The notes: generated by a model not told the origin, from the letters alone. DNA of 64,000 nucleotides from Multifurca ochricompacta (GCA_022496185.1 WTXG01000075.1:1-64000), one strand, 5' to 3'. Counted from the stretch's first letter, positions 32,725 through 45,604 are shown. Translations and numbers: made by a program.

Positions 32725-35172
32725 CTATCCCCTCTTTAGGGCCTTGCTGTGCCACAGCAAGTTGTCAGAGGCTTGGGGTTTAGGCAGGGTGGGGTGTTGA
32801 TGATGGAAGCCTCAAAGCAAGGCCATGGCATTCTTCATATCAGTGAAAGGGACCCAAGAGTTTTCTGAGGCAGGGTAGCCTTTCCACTTGACAAGGTAAC
32901 AGATGCCCTTTCTGTTAGGGGTGTGAGCAGACTGTAAGATGGCCTCTGTCTCATAGTGGTCTTCTCCATTCACCAGTTCTGGTGGTGGTCATGTGAAGTT
33001 GGGTCCATGGACTGAGGTTTCTTTGTAATGGGACAGGAGAGAGTTGTGAAAGACTGGATGGATGTGCCATGACTTGGGGACTTCAAGTTTGCAGTTAACA
33101 GGGCTAGAGTGTATGACTTTGAAAGGACCATGATGTTGGGGGCTGAGTTTGGCTTTGGGGTGAGTGGTGCATATATTTGTCCCTTCCAACCAAACCAGTT
33201 CTCCTGTTTTGAAAGCATGGAGGGGTCCATCTGGTCTTGACTGTTTCATGAGTTCTGCAGCCACCTGGAGGGCAGCAGCTACTTCACTGCAGATAGTTTC
33301 TAGGGTGTGGAGTCTTTCTTCAACTGACAAGATAGGAGTGGCAAAATGGAGTGGGGGAATAAACTCTGGTTGGAAGCCATACCAGATTTCAAAGGGGGAT
33401 CTTTTGGTAGCACTATGGGTTCTAGCATTGTGGGCAAACTCCATAAAGGGGATCAGTTCTGCCCAGTCATCTTGTTGGAAGTTGCAGAAGACACAGAGGT
33501 ATTTAGTGATTGGCAGGGGTAACCCTGGGGTATCCTCGTTGGTACCCGTACCCGTACCCGTACCCGTCACTATGGGTACGGGTAACCCGCGGGTTACCCG
33601 CAGGTCACCCGTGAAAACGCGTGCAAGTTCTTTACTTGCATCGCACATTTCGGATAACCGGCCCGGGCCTTCCCGGACCAAGAAGATACACAACACGTTC
33701 ATTTGTGGCTGCTTAAGATCCCTCAATGACTCTTGTTTTATGTTCAGAAGATTAAGATAATTAATTATTCCATTTTTATTTTATTATTCTACTTTCAATT
33801 TTATACAAGCACAACTAAAATCCAGTATACAGCAATGATTAGATAGGATGTTATAGAACATTGATGAAAAGCCTGTCAGATAACCACACAGAATGCAAAA
33901 AAAATTGACAAACACATAGAAATTGGTAGGGGTAACCCCTGGATAGTTGTTTTGATACCTGGGTTACCCATAAAATGAAACGCGTGCAAGTTCTTTACTT
34001 GCATCGCGCATTTCGGACATCCAGCCCAGGAGATCCTGGTCAAGGAGATATGCACTTGGACACAACGCGTTCATTTATGGCTACTCAAGATCCCTCAAAG
34101 ATTCCTATTTTATGTTCATAAGATTAAGATAATTTATTATTCCATTTTTATTTTATTATTCTGGTTTCAATTTTATACGAGCGCGACTGTTCTTTGCATT
34201 TCTGCGCATTTCGGGTAAATGGCCCAGGCCATCCCGGTCAAGGAGATAAGCACTTGGACACAACGTGTTCATTTATGGCTACTCAAGATTCCTCAAAAAT
34301 TGTTGTTTTATGTTCAGAAGATTAAAAGGATCCTTTATTTACATTATTATTTTACTATTCTGGTTTCATTTCATACAAGCACGACTGTCCTAGTCCCTGG
34401 ATGCACATTTCTGCGCATTTAAGTCAACCTTCCTTAATAGGAAGGAGGTCAGACCACCATGCGATGCAATGTAGTCACTGCCCCATGCAGCTTGTAGACA
34501 CACGCGGGCCTTGTTTCAATAAAGTAATTTGATAATTAGATTATAGAATAGTCTATATTAGTCTAGAGTGTATTTTAGATAGTGCCAGACCGGCAAAATT
34601 GGTCGCGTGTTAATAAAACAGATGTATCATGGTTTTCAAGAAAGTGGATCACTGATAAGGATTTTATTTTACATCGCACCGTTAATCTGCTTTGATATTT
34701 TGTAGGATAATACTAGAACATATTTAACGCCACCCTGTAGCATACATCAGACGAGATCTTGTATTTCTGTGGCTGCAGATGTATTTTATCTCGGACATTC
34801 TACTGATCTTGTCAATGCATAATCGGCGCCTATACCCGCCAAACCCGCCGCGCGGGTACGGGTTTCCATGGGTTGGGAGCCGTATACCCGTACCCGTACC
34901 CGGCAAAACCCGCGGCGCTTACCCGCGCGGGTATGAAACCCCTTGACAATCACTAGAGGTATTGTTCTAGTTCTTGGTTGACTTGTTCAGTCTCTCCATC
35001 AGTCTGGGGATGATAGGCAGTGCTCAGGGATGATTGTACCCCTAACTTGCTCCACATTTCTTTCATGACTTTGGATGCAAATTGGGGGCCTCAATCAGAG
35101 ATGACTTGGTCTGGGAGACCAGTGCATCTCCATACATGTTCAAGGAACAGTTTGGAGGTTTCTGAAGCAGTG
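32725..35172 (-). pseudogene. Gypsy-4 pol remnant: integrase and chromodomain
   Basis: C-terminal part of a chromodomain gypsy pol, read right to left. The integrase core near 34964-35150 includes GLPDQVISD and an [18 protein letters not shown] segment. The frame continues at 33495 with DDWAELIPFMEFAHNARTHSATKRSPFEIWYG. The GPF module is QHHGPFKV at about 33130, then a TGA near 32988 and a chromodomain (LVKWKGYPASENSWVPF) at about 32850-32960. Hosts hAT copy F at 33504-34955. RT and gag of this copy are not here. A distinct lineage from Gypsy-1, -2 and -3. Confidence 0.78.
33504..34955 (-). mobile_element. Non-autonomous hAT element (copy F)
   Basis: 1452 bp, 8-bp TSD gaggtatt at 33496-33503 and 34956-34963. 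Ends TAGTGATTGGCAGGGG and, reversed, TAGTGATTGTCAAGGG. The left subterminal region has four GTACCC units (33541-33566) and the palindrome GGTAACCCGCGGGTTACC. It keeps more CpG than copies A and C, suggesting a younger copy. Confidence 0.94.
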
Positions 35173-35985
35173 ATTGTCCTGGATGCACATTTTTGCCATC
35201 CCAGACCAATTGAAAACCATCCTGAGGGCATCACATGATTGTGTGTCTTGCAAAGTTGACCTTCTTAGGCTTAGATAAGATAAGGAGGAGTTCAGACCAA
35301 TCTGACCTGGTCCATGTGATGCGAAGTAGTTGCTGCCCTATGCAGCAATGGACATTATAGATACACATGGCCATTGTTTGAGTAATACAAATTGACAATT
35401 TGATTATAGAGTGATCTAAAGTAGTCTAGTATGTATTTTAGATAATGCCAGACCAGCAGAAATGATTGCATGTTAGTAAACAAGATGTGTCAGGGTACTT
35501 AGAAAAGTAAGCCACTGATAACTACTTAGATTTACATTGCATGCTTGATCAGCTTTGGTATTTCATAGGATAGTACTAGAATGTATTTAAAGACACCCTG
35601 TAGCATGCTGCAGACCCCATCTTGTCCTCTTGGGGCTGTAGGTGTGCTTTATATCTGTATTTACTCAGGCCCAGCTGATCTTGTCCTCTTGGGGCTGTAG
35701 GCTCTTAGCAAAGTTCAATATAGGTCTATTCTTGCTGCATAAGCAAGGCAGAGTCCTCTGACTGCTTCAAGCCTTACATGTGCATTAATCTCCACATTCT
35801 GGGCAGCTTTCCAACTAGGATATTTTCACCTCTAAGTTTTACCATGATCTCTACATCTTATCTAATCTACATAGCAAGTGCAGGATAGAATTACCCATTA
35901 CATTAGGACAAGATCCTCAATTTTGTGTTCTCCCTCACAGCAGGGCCAACACGCTCACTAACAGCCAGACAGTCTTAGAGTAGTG
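35173..35985. repeat. Degenerate hAT-derived sequence
   Basis: Shares blocks with the internal part of the hAT elements (gtagtctag...gccagaccagcag; gatcagctttggtatttcataggatagtactagaatgtatttaaagacaccctgtagcat). No ends with TSD recognised; no protein. Confidence 0.5.
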
Positions 35986-36745
35986 ACCCCCTGGGGTGGT
36001 GCTGGTGAGGTGCTTACTGTGTCAAGCCAATAATTCATAGCCTGCATGGTGATCTCTGAAGCCTGAGTAGTGGTGACAGAGGTTGCTTGGTCATTAAGGG
36101 GTGTTATTGTGGGATTGTGTGCATCCTGATCACTGGTGCAGGATCTTCTACCAAGGAGTGTAAAACCCAGTCAGACAAAGGGGGCCCTGTGAGAGTGGTG
36201 ACAGGCACAGAGAGGAGGCCAAACTGAACCATTTTAGGAAGCTCTTGGGCTTGTGTCCCCTGAGTGAAGAGGCAGGCAACAGGTCGAGAAGACTGAGCCA
36301 GACAGCCTTGGGCAATGCTACTTTTCTCATTTCATTTTCTTGGTATGATCGTCATTGCTGCTGCATCAGGTCCAGATCTTTGAATCTGAGATCTATTGGC
36401 CAGCTTGATAAATCTATCCTTTCCTCCTGTGCTTAGTGTTGCATGGCACTTGTATCTTTGCTGTTAGTTCCCCAGATTTTTTGGACTGGCTTCTAGGAGA
36501 GAAGTCCACCCCCACACACATTACCAACAATACTCAGTTTCATGCTCACATGTGCAATCATGCATTGCTTCAGCTTCTCAAGCATCCTCACACTCTCCCT
36601 CTCCCATTTCTATTCACTCTCCTGAGACCCAACGTAGAGGTAGACAGAGAACCAGACAGTTAGATCGATGACCCAGGATAGCTACAGTCAGTGGACTTGT
36701 ACTTGCACCCACAAATGAGCCACTTCCTACTCAGACTACTCCTGA
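35986..36745. other. Unassigned sequence
   Basis: About 760 bp between the hAT remnant and the Gypsy-1b LTR. Short open frames exist (for example 36436-36663 plus) but no family was recognised; it is CpG-poor and probably an old element fragment. Confidence 0.35.
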
Positions 36746-37327
36746 TGTCACAGCCAGGTGCATGCTGTGTCAAAGTCTGGAAGTCATTTGGATTCAAGAC
36801 AGCTAAGTCAGGGTCAAGATTATGATCAAGATGAGTCAAGCCCACACAAATTAGAGGGGCATGTGCGAAATGCAGGATTGAACAGCAACACTAAGTCCTG
36901 TCACAAGCTACTGGGGTTTGAAGACCCTCTAAGATGTGACTTAGGAGGGCTCAAGGGGAATTCTGTGAGTCAATGATAACACCTGTATGGGCACAGGAGA
37001 ACAGACTTAAGGTCCATTCTCTTAGCATTTGGCAGGCTTAAATACATAGTCATACTGTTGTCAACAGAAAGGTCTAGCCAGTGAATGAAGTAATGTAGGT
37101 ATAACTAGATGATATCATACTGTGTCACAGTGATCTCATAGCTATGTCATATCTACATTGTATAGTAAGAGGTGGGGGCTAGACTGGTCAATACAAGAGT
37201 CAGGGAGGGGTTGTGCCCTCCATATTCTACAATCAGCTGGTCTAGTTAGGTAGATCAGCTAATACTGGTCATGCAGCCATCTTCAAGGTAAGTCAGAAGA
37301 AAAGAAAAGAAAAGATAAACCATCACA
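36746..37327 (-). repeat. Gypsy-1b 3' LTR
   Basis: 582 bp, on the minus strand TGTGATGG...CCTGGCTGTGACA, aligned with the 590-bp Gypsy-1a LTRs over its length. Confidence 0.85.
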
Positions 37328-37813
37328 TTACTCCTCCACTAGGGTTGTGCTTGCCCCAAGCACACTAGTCATCACCAGTGAGGTCAATGATGCAAGGTGG
37401 AGCAATGCAGAGGCAACAATGATGAGGCAGGTGAGAACTGCCTATACCCCCAGCCTGTAAGATGGTGTTGACACAGGACGTGTCTGGAGATGCTTCAGGC
37501 ATCTAAGGTTCGCTTCAGCTGTAGATAAGATTAGATTAGGCTTCGGAGTTTCGGACTTTTTATGATATCTTTATTACACTTCTTTCTCACCTTACTCAGC
37601 TGATTAGTGATGTACTTAGTAATGCGCAGTAAGCATGTGACACCTTGTTGGCCAATGGCCTTAGTCCCTCATTGTTTATTGTCTGGCACTTGTGGACTTA
37701 TTCCCAGTGTGCACAGACCATTTCCCCTTGCCCCTATGGGTATATAAGGGTGTCTGTTTTGTCTCTTTCACTTCAGAGTTCTTCTAACCTCTGAAGTGTA
37801 AGTTCCCTTTACT

Positions 37814-40800
37814 TAGGGATCAGCAAGGGTTTTCATACCCGCGCGGGTAAGTGCCGCGGGTTTTGACGGGTACGGGTACGGGTATACAACTCCCAACCCG
37901 CCAGAAACCCATACCCGCGCAGCGGGTTTGGCGGGTATAAGTGGCCATCAGTCATTGACAAGATCAGCAGAAATTTAATGTTAAAATACATTTTTAGCAA
38001 ACAAATGACAATATTTTATTTGATCTATGCTACAGGGTTTTTGTAAATATGTTCTAGTGTTATCCTATGAAATATCAAAGCAGATCAGCAGTGCGATGTA
38101 AAATAAAAGTGTTATCAGTGATCCACTCTCTTGAAAATCCTGATGCAACTGTTTTATTAACGCGCGATCAATTCTGCCGGTCTGGCACTATCTAAAATAC
38201 ACTCTAGACTACTTTAGACTATTCTATAATCTAATTATCAAATTAGTTTACTGAAACAAGGCCCGCATGTATCTACAGGCTGCATAGAGCAGTGACTACA
38301 TTGGACCAGCATATTGGTCTGATCTCCTTCCTATTAAGGAAGGTTGACTTAACAATCGCGGCACATCTTATTTACTAATGCGCGATCCTTTCTGCCGGTC
38401 TGGCACTGTTTATAATCCATACAAAATTATTTTAGACTACTTTATAATCAGATTATTAATTTATTTTACTCAAACAGGGCCCGCGTGTATCTATCGGTGT
38501 CCATTTCTGTGTAGGGCAGCGACTATCTCGCATCGCGTGGACTGGGTCAGAGCGGTCCGGACTCCCTTCTATCTAAGAAGGGTCGACTTTACAAGACGCA
38601 AGACGCACAAGACGCACGCGTTATGCAATCGCGTGACACCCTCTGGGTGGCTTTCAAGCGGTCCGGGATGCCAGAAATGCGCACAATAAGATATAGTTCA
38701 GTTCTTGTGGTCAAAACGGAAGTGAACACGTACAAAGTAGCAACCTTTTATACTACATAAAAGCATGACAATAATTACAGTAAATAGTCCTATTTGCTTG
38801 TGACAAGATGTGTTAAGGAATGTGTCGCATGTACAATGTGGAATTGTCTCGAAATCAGTTAATGGACGCACTTTAGATTATCTTATCACGATCATTAGAT
38901 CGACTCCACCCAGGTGTCTGGCTGTTTAGTCCTGAACTATCAGGTCGCTACCGGCTCGTCTCAACAATTCGCGGACACTGTGTCAGTAGATAGAACAATA
39001 TAAAGTTGCAAGGACAGTCTAAAAGTAGTCTATAATGTATTCTAGAAGGTGCCAGACCATGTAAATAGACCGTGCATGATCACATATGTGTCCATAACTG
39101 ATTGCTGTCTCATTTTGCATCAGACATATTATCTGATCTGGCACTTTGTAGGATAGTAGTAATAGGCATATTATTGCTGTATAAGCAGAACTAAACATCT
39201 CTGACTACCTCAAGCCTTATGCGTGCATCAACCTCCATTCTGCACAGTTATCTTACAGGCCTTTTCATTGTCATCTACCTATAGCAACACATGGCATCTT
39301 ATCTTATATTTCCTAACCGACATCTATACTTTTTTTTCTGGGTCCGGGCATAAAACAACCCCATTTCTCAAATTTAGACTTTTACAAACCAACATTCTCA
39401 AATTTAGACTTTCTGAGTATATTGTTTCAAAATGTCCCCCTCCAGCTCTAGCAAAGCCGCTCCCAATTTACGTCCTTCGAGCTCTCGCAAACGAAAGCAG
39501 ACTACGCGCGTCCTAGAGAATGCTGATCCACTGCTAACAAAGAATAAGAAAGCAAAGAAGTCACCACATTCATTGACAAACCCAAGCCAAGCACTGCTCC
39601 CTACTAAGGACACAAGTGCTGGTAGTTTTGGAAGCCGGCAGGCCTCCAATGACATTGAAGACATTGAAGATGAAGATGATCTTGTCGAAGGCCAAATAAT
39701 AGAGGCTGCTGATGGAAGCGACGATGACGACAACAATCCTAGTGGTTCTAGCATCATAGTGATTGATGATGATGAACCTGAGGAGTCTGCAGAAGATGAA
39801 CTAAGTCAGTCATTTCCCGCACAATGTCACTGTCTTTTCTAAAACGCGTGTAGAGAGACTTTCGAAATATTGGAACTCACCAATCTATGCCTTTTTCAAA
39901 CCATATCCCCGCATTGATCACATTGATGGCCGTCGAGCTCATGTCTTTGAGTGTAATGCAAAGCACTGCAAAGGGAAAGGTCAGCATTACTGGCACATCC
40001 GACGTTACCTGGATACAGGGGATGCCAAATCAACAAGCAACTTGAGGCGTCATGCCAAACTCTGTTGGAGCAAGGAGATTATAGAGACCGCAGACCAGAG
40101 TAAGGATGTCCGCGCTGCACGAGAGGCCATGGAAAACGCTACATTGAAAAATGGGTCAATTACTGCAATGTTTGAGAGGACTAACTTCAATAAAGTAACT
40201 TACTCTTATCGGCAACATACCAAGACAGAATCACGGTATGTCACCACCAATAGAGAGCTGCGACCATACTGAGATTGTTCTTGACTGTGGCAGCGCGGAG
40301 ATTGTTCGATGGGTTTCGGAAAGCATTGACCCTTTAACATTGTCAAGGATCGGGGGTTTCAGTCACTGATGAAAACTGGGAGGCCTGAATGCTACATACC
40401 TTCACCTTTCACTGTGTCCCGCAATGTCAAGAATGTCTTTGTTTGGTGTCGCCGGAGGATTGCATTGATGCTACAGGTGTGTGAATGTGACGTCTATATC
40501 AGAGCTGAAATGTTGACTTACGCTTTACAGGAATACGATGGCGCCTTGAACTTTGCGACAGATGCTTGGACGTCGCCTAACCACAAGGCTTATGTTGCTG
40601 TTACGGTCCACTTTGAGCGGGATGGTGTCCCTGTTGCCATGCTTCTCGATCTCGTTGAGGTGGCCATGTCACATTCAGGATTGAACCTTGCTGCCGCATT
40701 TGCAAAGATCCTTGATGATTTTGGTATTGCTGATAAGGTCAGTATCCAAACAAGTGATGAGGAATATATAAACTTAACACATTCCCATAGATCCTAAGCA

Positions 40801-43800
40801 TCACTTGTGACAATGCAACCAATAACAACAGAATGGTTGATGAACTAAAAACCCTCCTTGCCAAATTCACTGGCCCAGCAAGTCAAACACGTTGCTTTGC
40901 ACACATCATCAACCTGATTGCTAAGACTGTCATTCGACAATTTGACATTCCACAGGCACAAGATGGTGAGGTCATTGACAAGGCAATGATCACATTACAC
41001 ATGCTAGCAGGAGATCTTGATGTTGAGGAAGTATTGACCCAGGCAGATGGTGGTGATGATGATGATGATGACAACAATGAAGATGGTGAAGGATGGGTGG
41101 ATGAGCGCCAAGGGATGTTGGAGCTGGAGTTGGACGATCTTGATGGTGATGTACAACCAGTGCAAACAATGTTGGTGAAGGTGCATCCAGTTGGCGCTAA
41201 TGCTGTAGATCTCTGACTAAGCACCCATGCTAGATCCGCAAGATAGCGTTCGCGATCAAAAACTCATCAACGCTCATCCTCCCAAAATGGGTTTCCACTC
41301 TCAAAGACCTCAATCTCAGTTGTCGTATGATGCCCCGGGACGTGTCCACCCAATGGAACTCGACATATGACATGCTGAACTTTGCTGTGACATATTCTGA
41401 AGCACTGGACATTATCACTGGTGACCGGGAGATGAAGCTGAGGCAGTACGAGATGGACGCGAATGAATGGGAGATAGCTTGTCAGCTGTGCCAGGTTCTA
41501 AAGGTGAGTTTTCATACCTTGTTTGATTCTTTTACTCATTCTGTCCAGATCTTCAAGGACGCGACACTCTTTTTCTCCCGTGATGGCATCCCAAGCATTG
41601 CAATGGTCATTCCTGCCATGGACCACATTGATGAGGTTCTTGCCACCAATGCACTCAATCCGCGATATCCCTTGTCTATTCAAGCTGCACTTACAATGGC
41701 AAAGAAAACCCTTAACCGGTACTACAGCAAAACGGATCTTTCTGAGGTTTATAGGATTGCTATGGGTATGTACTTGCATTTCTACCACATTATGCATTCA
41801 GCCAATCATTTCCCTAGTTCTCCACCCTCGACACAAGCTAGAGTACTTCAGAAATGCTGGCTGGACAGAAGAGTGGATCACAACATCACTGAAAATCGTT
41901 TGAGACCGATTTGAGGGCACCTACAAAGTTGCTACAGTAGACAAAGATAAAGAGATGTTTGAAGAAGTAAGTACTAATAATTTTACCTTGTGATCCAAGT
42001 ATTAACATTAACATTGAATCCATAGGCCAGAGGATCGCCCTCGAAGAACGTGTTTGACGATCTTCCTGTGTTTGCTGCACCCAAACCCTCAAATCTACAA
42101 GACAAGCTGGAGCGCTTCCTCAGCACAGACCCAGAGTATGTAAAGGATGCTCTTGCTTGGTGGTATGAGCATCAACTCATGTACCTGCGGCTTTCTCGAA
42201 TGGCAATGGATTATCTCACAATACCAGGTAAGTAATGAAATTGTTATAAGAGTTTTTGGGTCTACTAATACACATATTTCAGCAACATCTGTGAATGTTG
42301 AGCGGGTTTTCAGCACAGGCCGCGTTCTTTTGTCACATCTCCACTCTCGCCTCTCAGTTCAGTCAACTCAAGCTTTGATGATGGTTGGGGAATGGAGCAA
42401 GCTGGGATATGTAAAGAATAGTGATGTGAAAGCTGCAACTATTCTCCCAGAGGTTGAGGGAGAGGAGGAGGAGCTTGAGGAAGATTGGGATTTGATTTGA
42501 CTGGCATTATTTACTAGTATAATCAGTAACTACTTATACTTATCATATGGAAAAAGTGGGTGAGAGGGTACTGGTGTTAGTCCAGTATAATGTAGGCTGG
42601 ATTTGCAGTTGGCAATAGCATGAAGATTGACTTGTAGAGCAGAGCAAGCGCAAATAAGAGTAAATTCAATTTGAGATCTGAGTCAATGCAGACAGTTGGA
42701 TGGAAGGGAATCAAACTGGATAATTGATTCAAAGTTATGGTCATTGTACACTACAAGTCATTCAGAATGAAATGCAAGGCAAAGGGGCGTGCGCATGAAA
42801 GAAGTGGAACTGTATGCTGAAAATGCAGAACAGTCGCACAATCTTATCTCCTTGGGTCTGGTCGGGCCGGTTATCCAAAATGCGCAGAAATGCACAGAAC
42901 AGTCGCGCTTGTATGAAATGTGTTGAACCAAGATACCGGTACAGAGGTTCCGAGATAGCGGTCCAACATGATTGTGATCACACGTAGATAACACAAGTAA
43001 TGAGATCAAAAACGCGTTCACAAATTAATTAGATACTTAGGATATACATCTAAGATCTGACATATGATCAAATCACATCATTAAACGAGATAACGAGATT
43101 ATGCGTTCGTTTAATCTAGTAGCTGATATAGTACATAGAATGTATATAAACACTGTATAACTACTGTAATAAAGTAGTTGCTATCGCTCTATTGAAAGCA
43201 TCTAAGCCTCGCAGCTAACAAGGTGAGATAAGATAGTGGTAAAGTAGTATCTAAAGTACAAGCCTGCGCCATGCCTGTTCCACAAAATGAAATAAAATAA
43301 GAATGTAAATAAAGAATCAAATTAATCTTCTGAACATAAATCAGCAATTATTGAGGGATCCTGAGTAGCCACAAATGAACGCGTTGTATCCAAGTGCGTA
43401 TCTCCCAGACTGGGATGGTCCGGGCCGATTGTCCGAAATGCACGATGCAACCAAAGAACTTGCATGCGTTTCATTTTATGGGTAACCTGGGTATCAAAAC
43501 AAATATCCAGGGGTTACCCCTGCAAATCACTATGCATTTGTCAATTATTTTTGCATTCTGTGTGGTTATCTGACAGGCTTTTCATTCAATGTTCTATTAC
43601 ATCCTATCTAATCATCTCTGTATATTGGGGTGGATTTTAGTTGTGTTTGTATAAAATTGACCAGAATAATAAAATAAAAATGGAATAATAAATTATCTTA
43701 ATCTTCTGAGCATAAAACAAGAGTCATTGAGGGATCTTAAGCAGCCAGAAATGAACGCGTTGTGTATCTCCTTGGTCCGGGATGGCCTGGGCCAGATATC

Positions 43801-43932
43801 CAAAATGCGCGATGCAAGTAAAAAACTTGCACGCGTTTAACACACACAACCCGCAGGTGACCCGTGGGTAACCCACGGGTACGGGTACGGGTACCAATGA
43901 AGATACCCGGGGGTTACCCCTGCTATTCACTA
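37814..43932 (+). mobile_element. hAT DNA transposon carrying a transposase gene
   Basis: 6119 bp, 8-bp TSD cctttact at 37806-37813 and 43933-43940. Ends TAGGGATCAGCAAGGG and, reversed, TAGTGAATAGCAGGGG; both subterminal regions carry GGGTAC-type arrays. The centre (39432-42500) encodes a hAT transposase. Copies D and E share its ends, so this is the likely source family. It inserted into a solo LTR inside Gypsy-1b, making it the third layer of that nest. Confidence 0.93.
39432..42500 (+). pseudogene. hAT transposase, 10 exons, near-intact but broken
   Basis: Would cut and paste hAT elements. Exons by eye: 39432-39804, 39854-40235, 40294-40476, 40531-40737, 40791-41180, 41234-41503, 41549-41765, 41818-41966, 42026-42227, 42283-42500. 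The N-terminus is basic and then acidic, with a SUMO-interaction-like IIVIDDDE. A BED-type zinc finger follows (FECNAKHC ... NLRRHAKLC). The RNase H-like core has TDAWTSPNHKAY and ITCDNATNN, each with a catalytic Asp, and the C-terminal SVNVERVFSTGR carries the Glu and dimerisation region. Two lesions were seen: a one-base loss near 40330 and a TGA near 41912 (LKIV*DRF). A recently inactivated gene. Confidence 0.88.
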
Positions 43933-45310
43933 CCTTTACTATACTTTCTTTTTACCTTTGACTAACCGTCTTCTGTAGACTACTTGTCTTTTAGGTCAGT
44001 AGTATAGTTGTATAGAGTTCTTCTAACCTCTGAAGTACTACTTGTCTTTTAGCCTTACACACTACTAACCACAGTCAGTATAACCAGCAGCATGATTGTT
44101 TGACAGATGGCACACAGTTCTGGGTGGGGTGCAAATTGAGAAGCTGTTTGTGGTGACATACACAGATTGTTGGAGTAGGCATAGGTCAGGTAAGGATAGA
44201 GTCAATGATACACATCACTGTGTGACATGGCATGGACAGCCAGATGAATATCTTGATTGGCCCTCTCAGCCATTCACCTCCAGTGTGCAAGGTTCCTGTG
44301 GGCCTCATCCAGATGGCAAGCTCCATAGCAGTAGTGAGACACCTTGGCCCAAGCTCCAGGATCATCTAAGTCATCTAGGGTGCCATTGACAATGGTGGTG
44401 AAGGTCTGGTCAGCCTCAAAGAGTTGTTGTTGCATGGATGTGAGAATGGGGTTTGGGCCATGGTCAAAACAAGGGTGTGGGGTAACATGAAGTGGAATGT
44501 AATAAACAGGTTGATGGGCCCCCATAGTAAAGGCAATGTGTGGGTCTGAGCGACAATAATCATAGGCTAGCCAATGAGCAATGTTGACATGGCCAGCATT
44601 GTCTGAGATGCAGTGGTCAAAGTAATGGTGAGAGTGTTCATGGTTATGCATGAATGGAAGAGGGGGGGGTCATACTGGTCAGCATGTTCTCTTTCTTCTT
44701 CAACTTCTTGTTGGGTTTGCTGCATGATGGCATCATCTGGAAGCTGGCCAGGTTCAGGCCCCAGAGAGGTGGGTTGATAGGTGGTGGTGGGATCAGCAGG
44801 TGGGGATGTGTCAGCCTCCAGTCTCACTCTAGCCTCCTGCAGCAGGGCCAGCACTCTAGCACGAACCTCTTGGTCCACAGTCTGGTCTTGAGAGGCTAGC
44901 ACTATTGCCTGGGTCATATTCTCTGCTGGGATGTCAGACATGGTAAAGGAGAAGTGGGAAGGAGGGGTTGGGCTGGCAGAGGTTGAAGCAGGAGTGGTAG
45001 GAAGTGTAGGAGCATTGGCAGGTTGAAGCAGAGCACCAAGGGTGGTGGCATCATTGGCAGCAGCAATAGTTCAGTCCAAGAAAGCAATGTCAATGATGGG
45101 GACAGGTGGGGTGTCAGTCTGGGGGGTGTCAGGTTGAGAGGTCAAAATACAGTGGGACATTGTCATTCTGGGGGTAGGTTTGAAGGATTTGCATGGGGTG
45201 GAGAGTCTAGTGGTGTTCTTGATATGAGCCAGGGTGAAAGCAAGTTTGGGTCTTGATGAAAGGGGTGAATAAAAGCAAAAAAGTGAAAAAGAGTGAAAAG
45301 CACCCCCCCA

Positions 45311-45604
45311 TTAAGGGTGGCAACAACCCTGGTGCCTAGATAGGGACTTACAGTAGAATGTGAGAAGCTCCGGGGCATGGCAGTCATCTTTGTCGACCCA
45401 TGAGTTCTCACTGGACAGATAACCAACCCAGCTGACCAAGTATTGGAGTTTCTTATGATGTCCAAAGACCCTATGATCCAAGATAGCAGCAACTTCATAG
45501 TGTTCTTCCTCATTGATAAGGTCAGGTGGTGGTTGTAAATAATTGGGGCCATGAGCTGTTGTCTCACAATAAGGAGATAAGAGGTTAGCATGGAACATGC
45601 TGTG
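45311..45604 (-). pseudogene. Gypsy-1b pol C-terminus (chromodomain)
   Basis: Reads [20 protein letters not shown], then [12 protein letters not shown] ... [20 protein letters not shown], a chromodomain likely binding methylated histone tails to guide integration. Cut by Gypsy-2 at 45604; the preceding residues are at 53085 onward. Confidence 0.85.

Larger units (their letters stand above)
37466..44105 (+). repeat. Solo Copia-family LTR split by a hAT element
   Basis: Left part 37466-37813 (TGTTGACACAGG...), right part 43941-44105 (...GTTTGACA), total 511 bp once the hAT and its TSD are taken out. The 5-bp TSD gatgg is at 37461-37465 and 44106-44110. Confidence 0.92.
37365..45166 (-). pseudogene. 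Gypsy-1b ORF3, split by a solo LTR and hAT
   Basis: Homolog of Gypsy-1a ORF3. ATG at 45166-45164, TAG at 37367-37365. Reads TQAIVLASQDQTVDQEVRARVL, then a frameshift near 44650, then NHEHSHHYFDHC and GAHQPVYYIPLH, and DEAHRNLAHWR up to about 44275. The junction with the C-terminus is interrupted by the LTR at 37466-44105. The last residues are again CIIDLTGDD. The sequence similarity to Gypsy-1a ORF3 is protein-like (conserved motifs, matching length), indicating that ORF3 was once a real gene in this lineage. Confidence 0.72.

Noticed and set aside
33537..33570. GTACCC/GGGTAC arrays as telomere or interstitial telomeric repeats
   Set aside because: They occur at fixed subterminal positions in every hAT copy and differ from the TTAGGG fungal telomere word; they are transposon parts.
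33481..33726. Apparent fusion protein at 32989-33726 (minus) joining a GTGTGTN-type repeat region to gypsy integrase
   Set aside because: The N-terminal part is translated hAT copy F end sequence; the TSD at 33496-33503 marks the junction.
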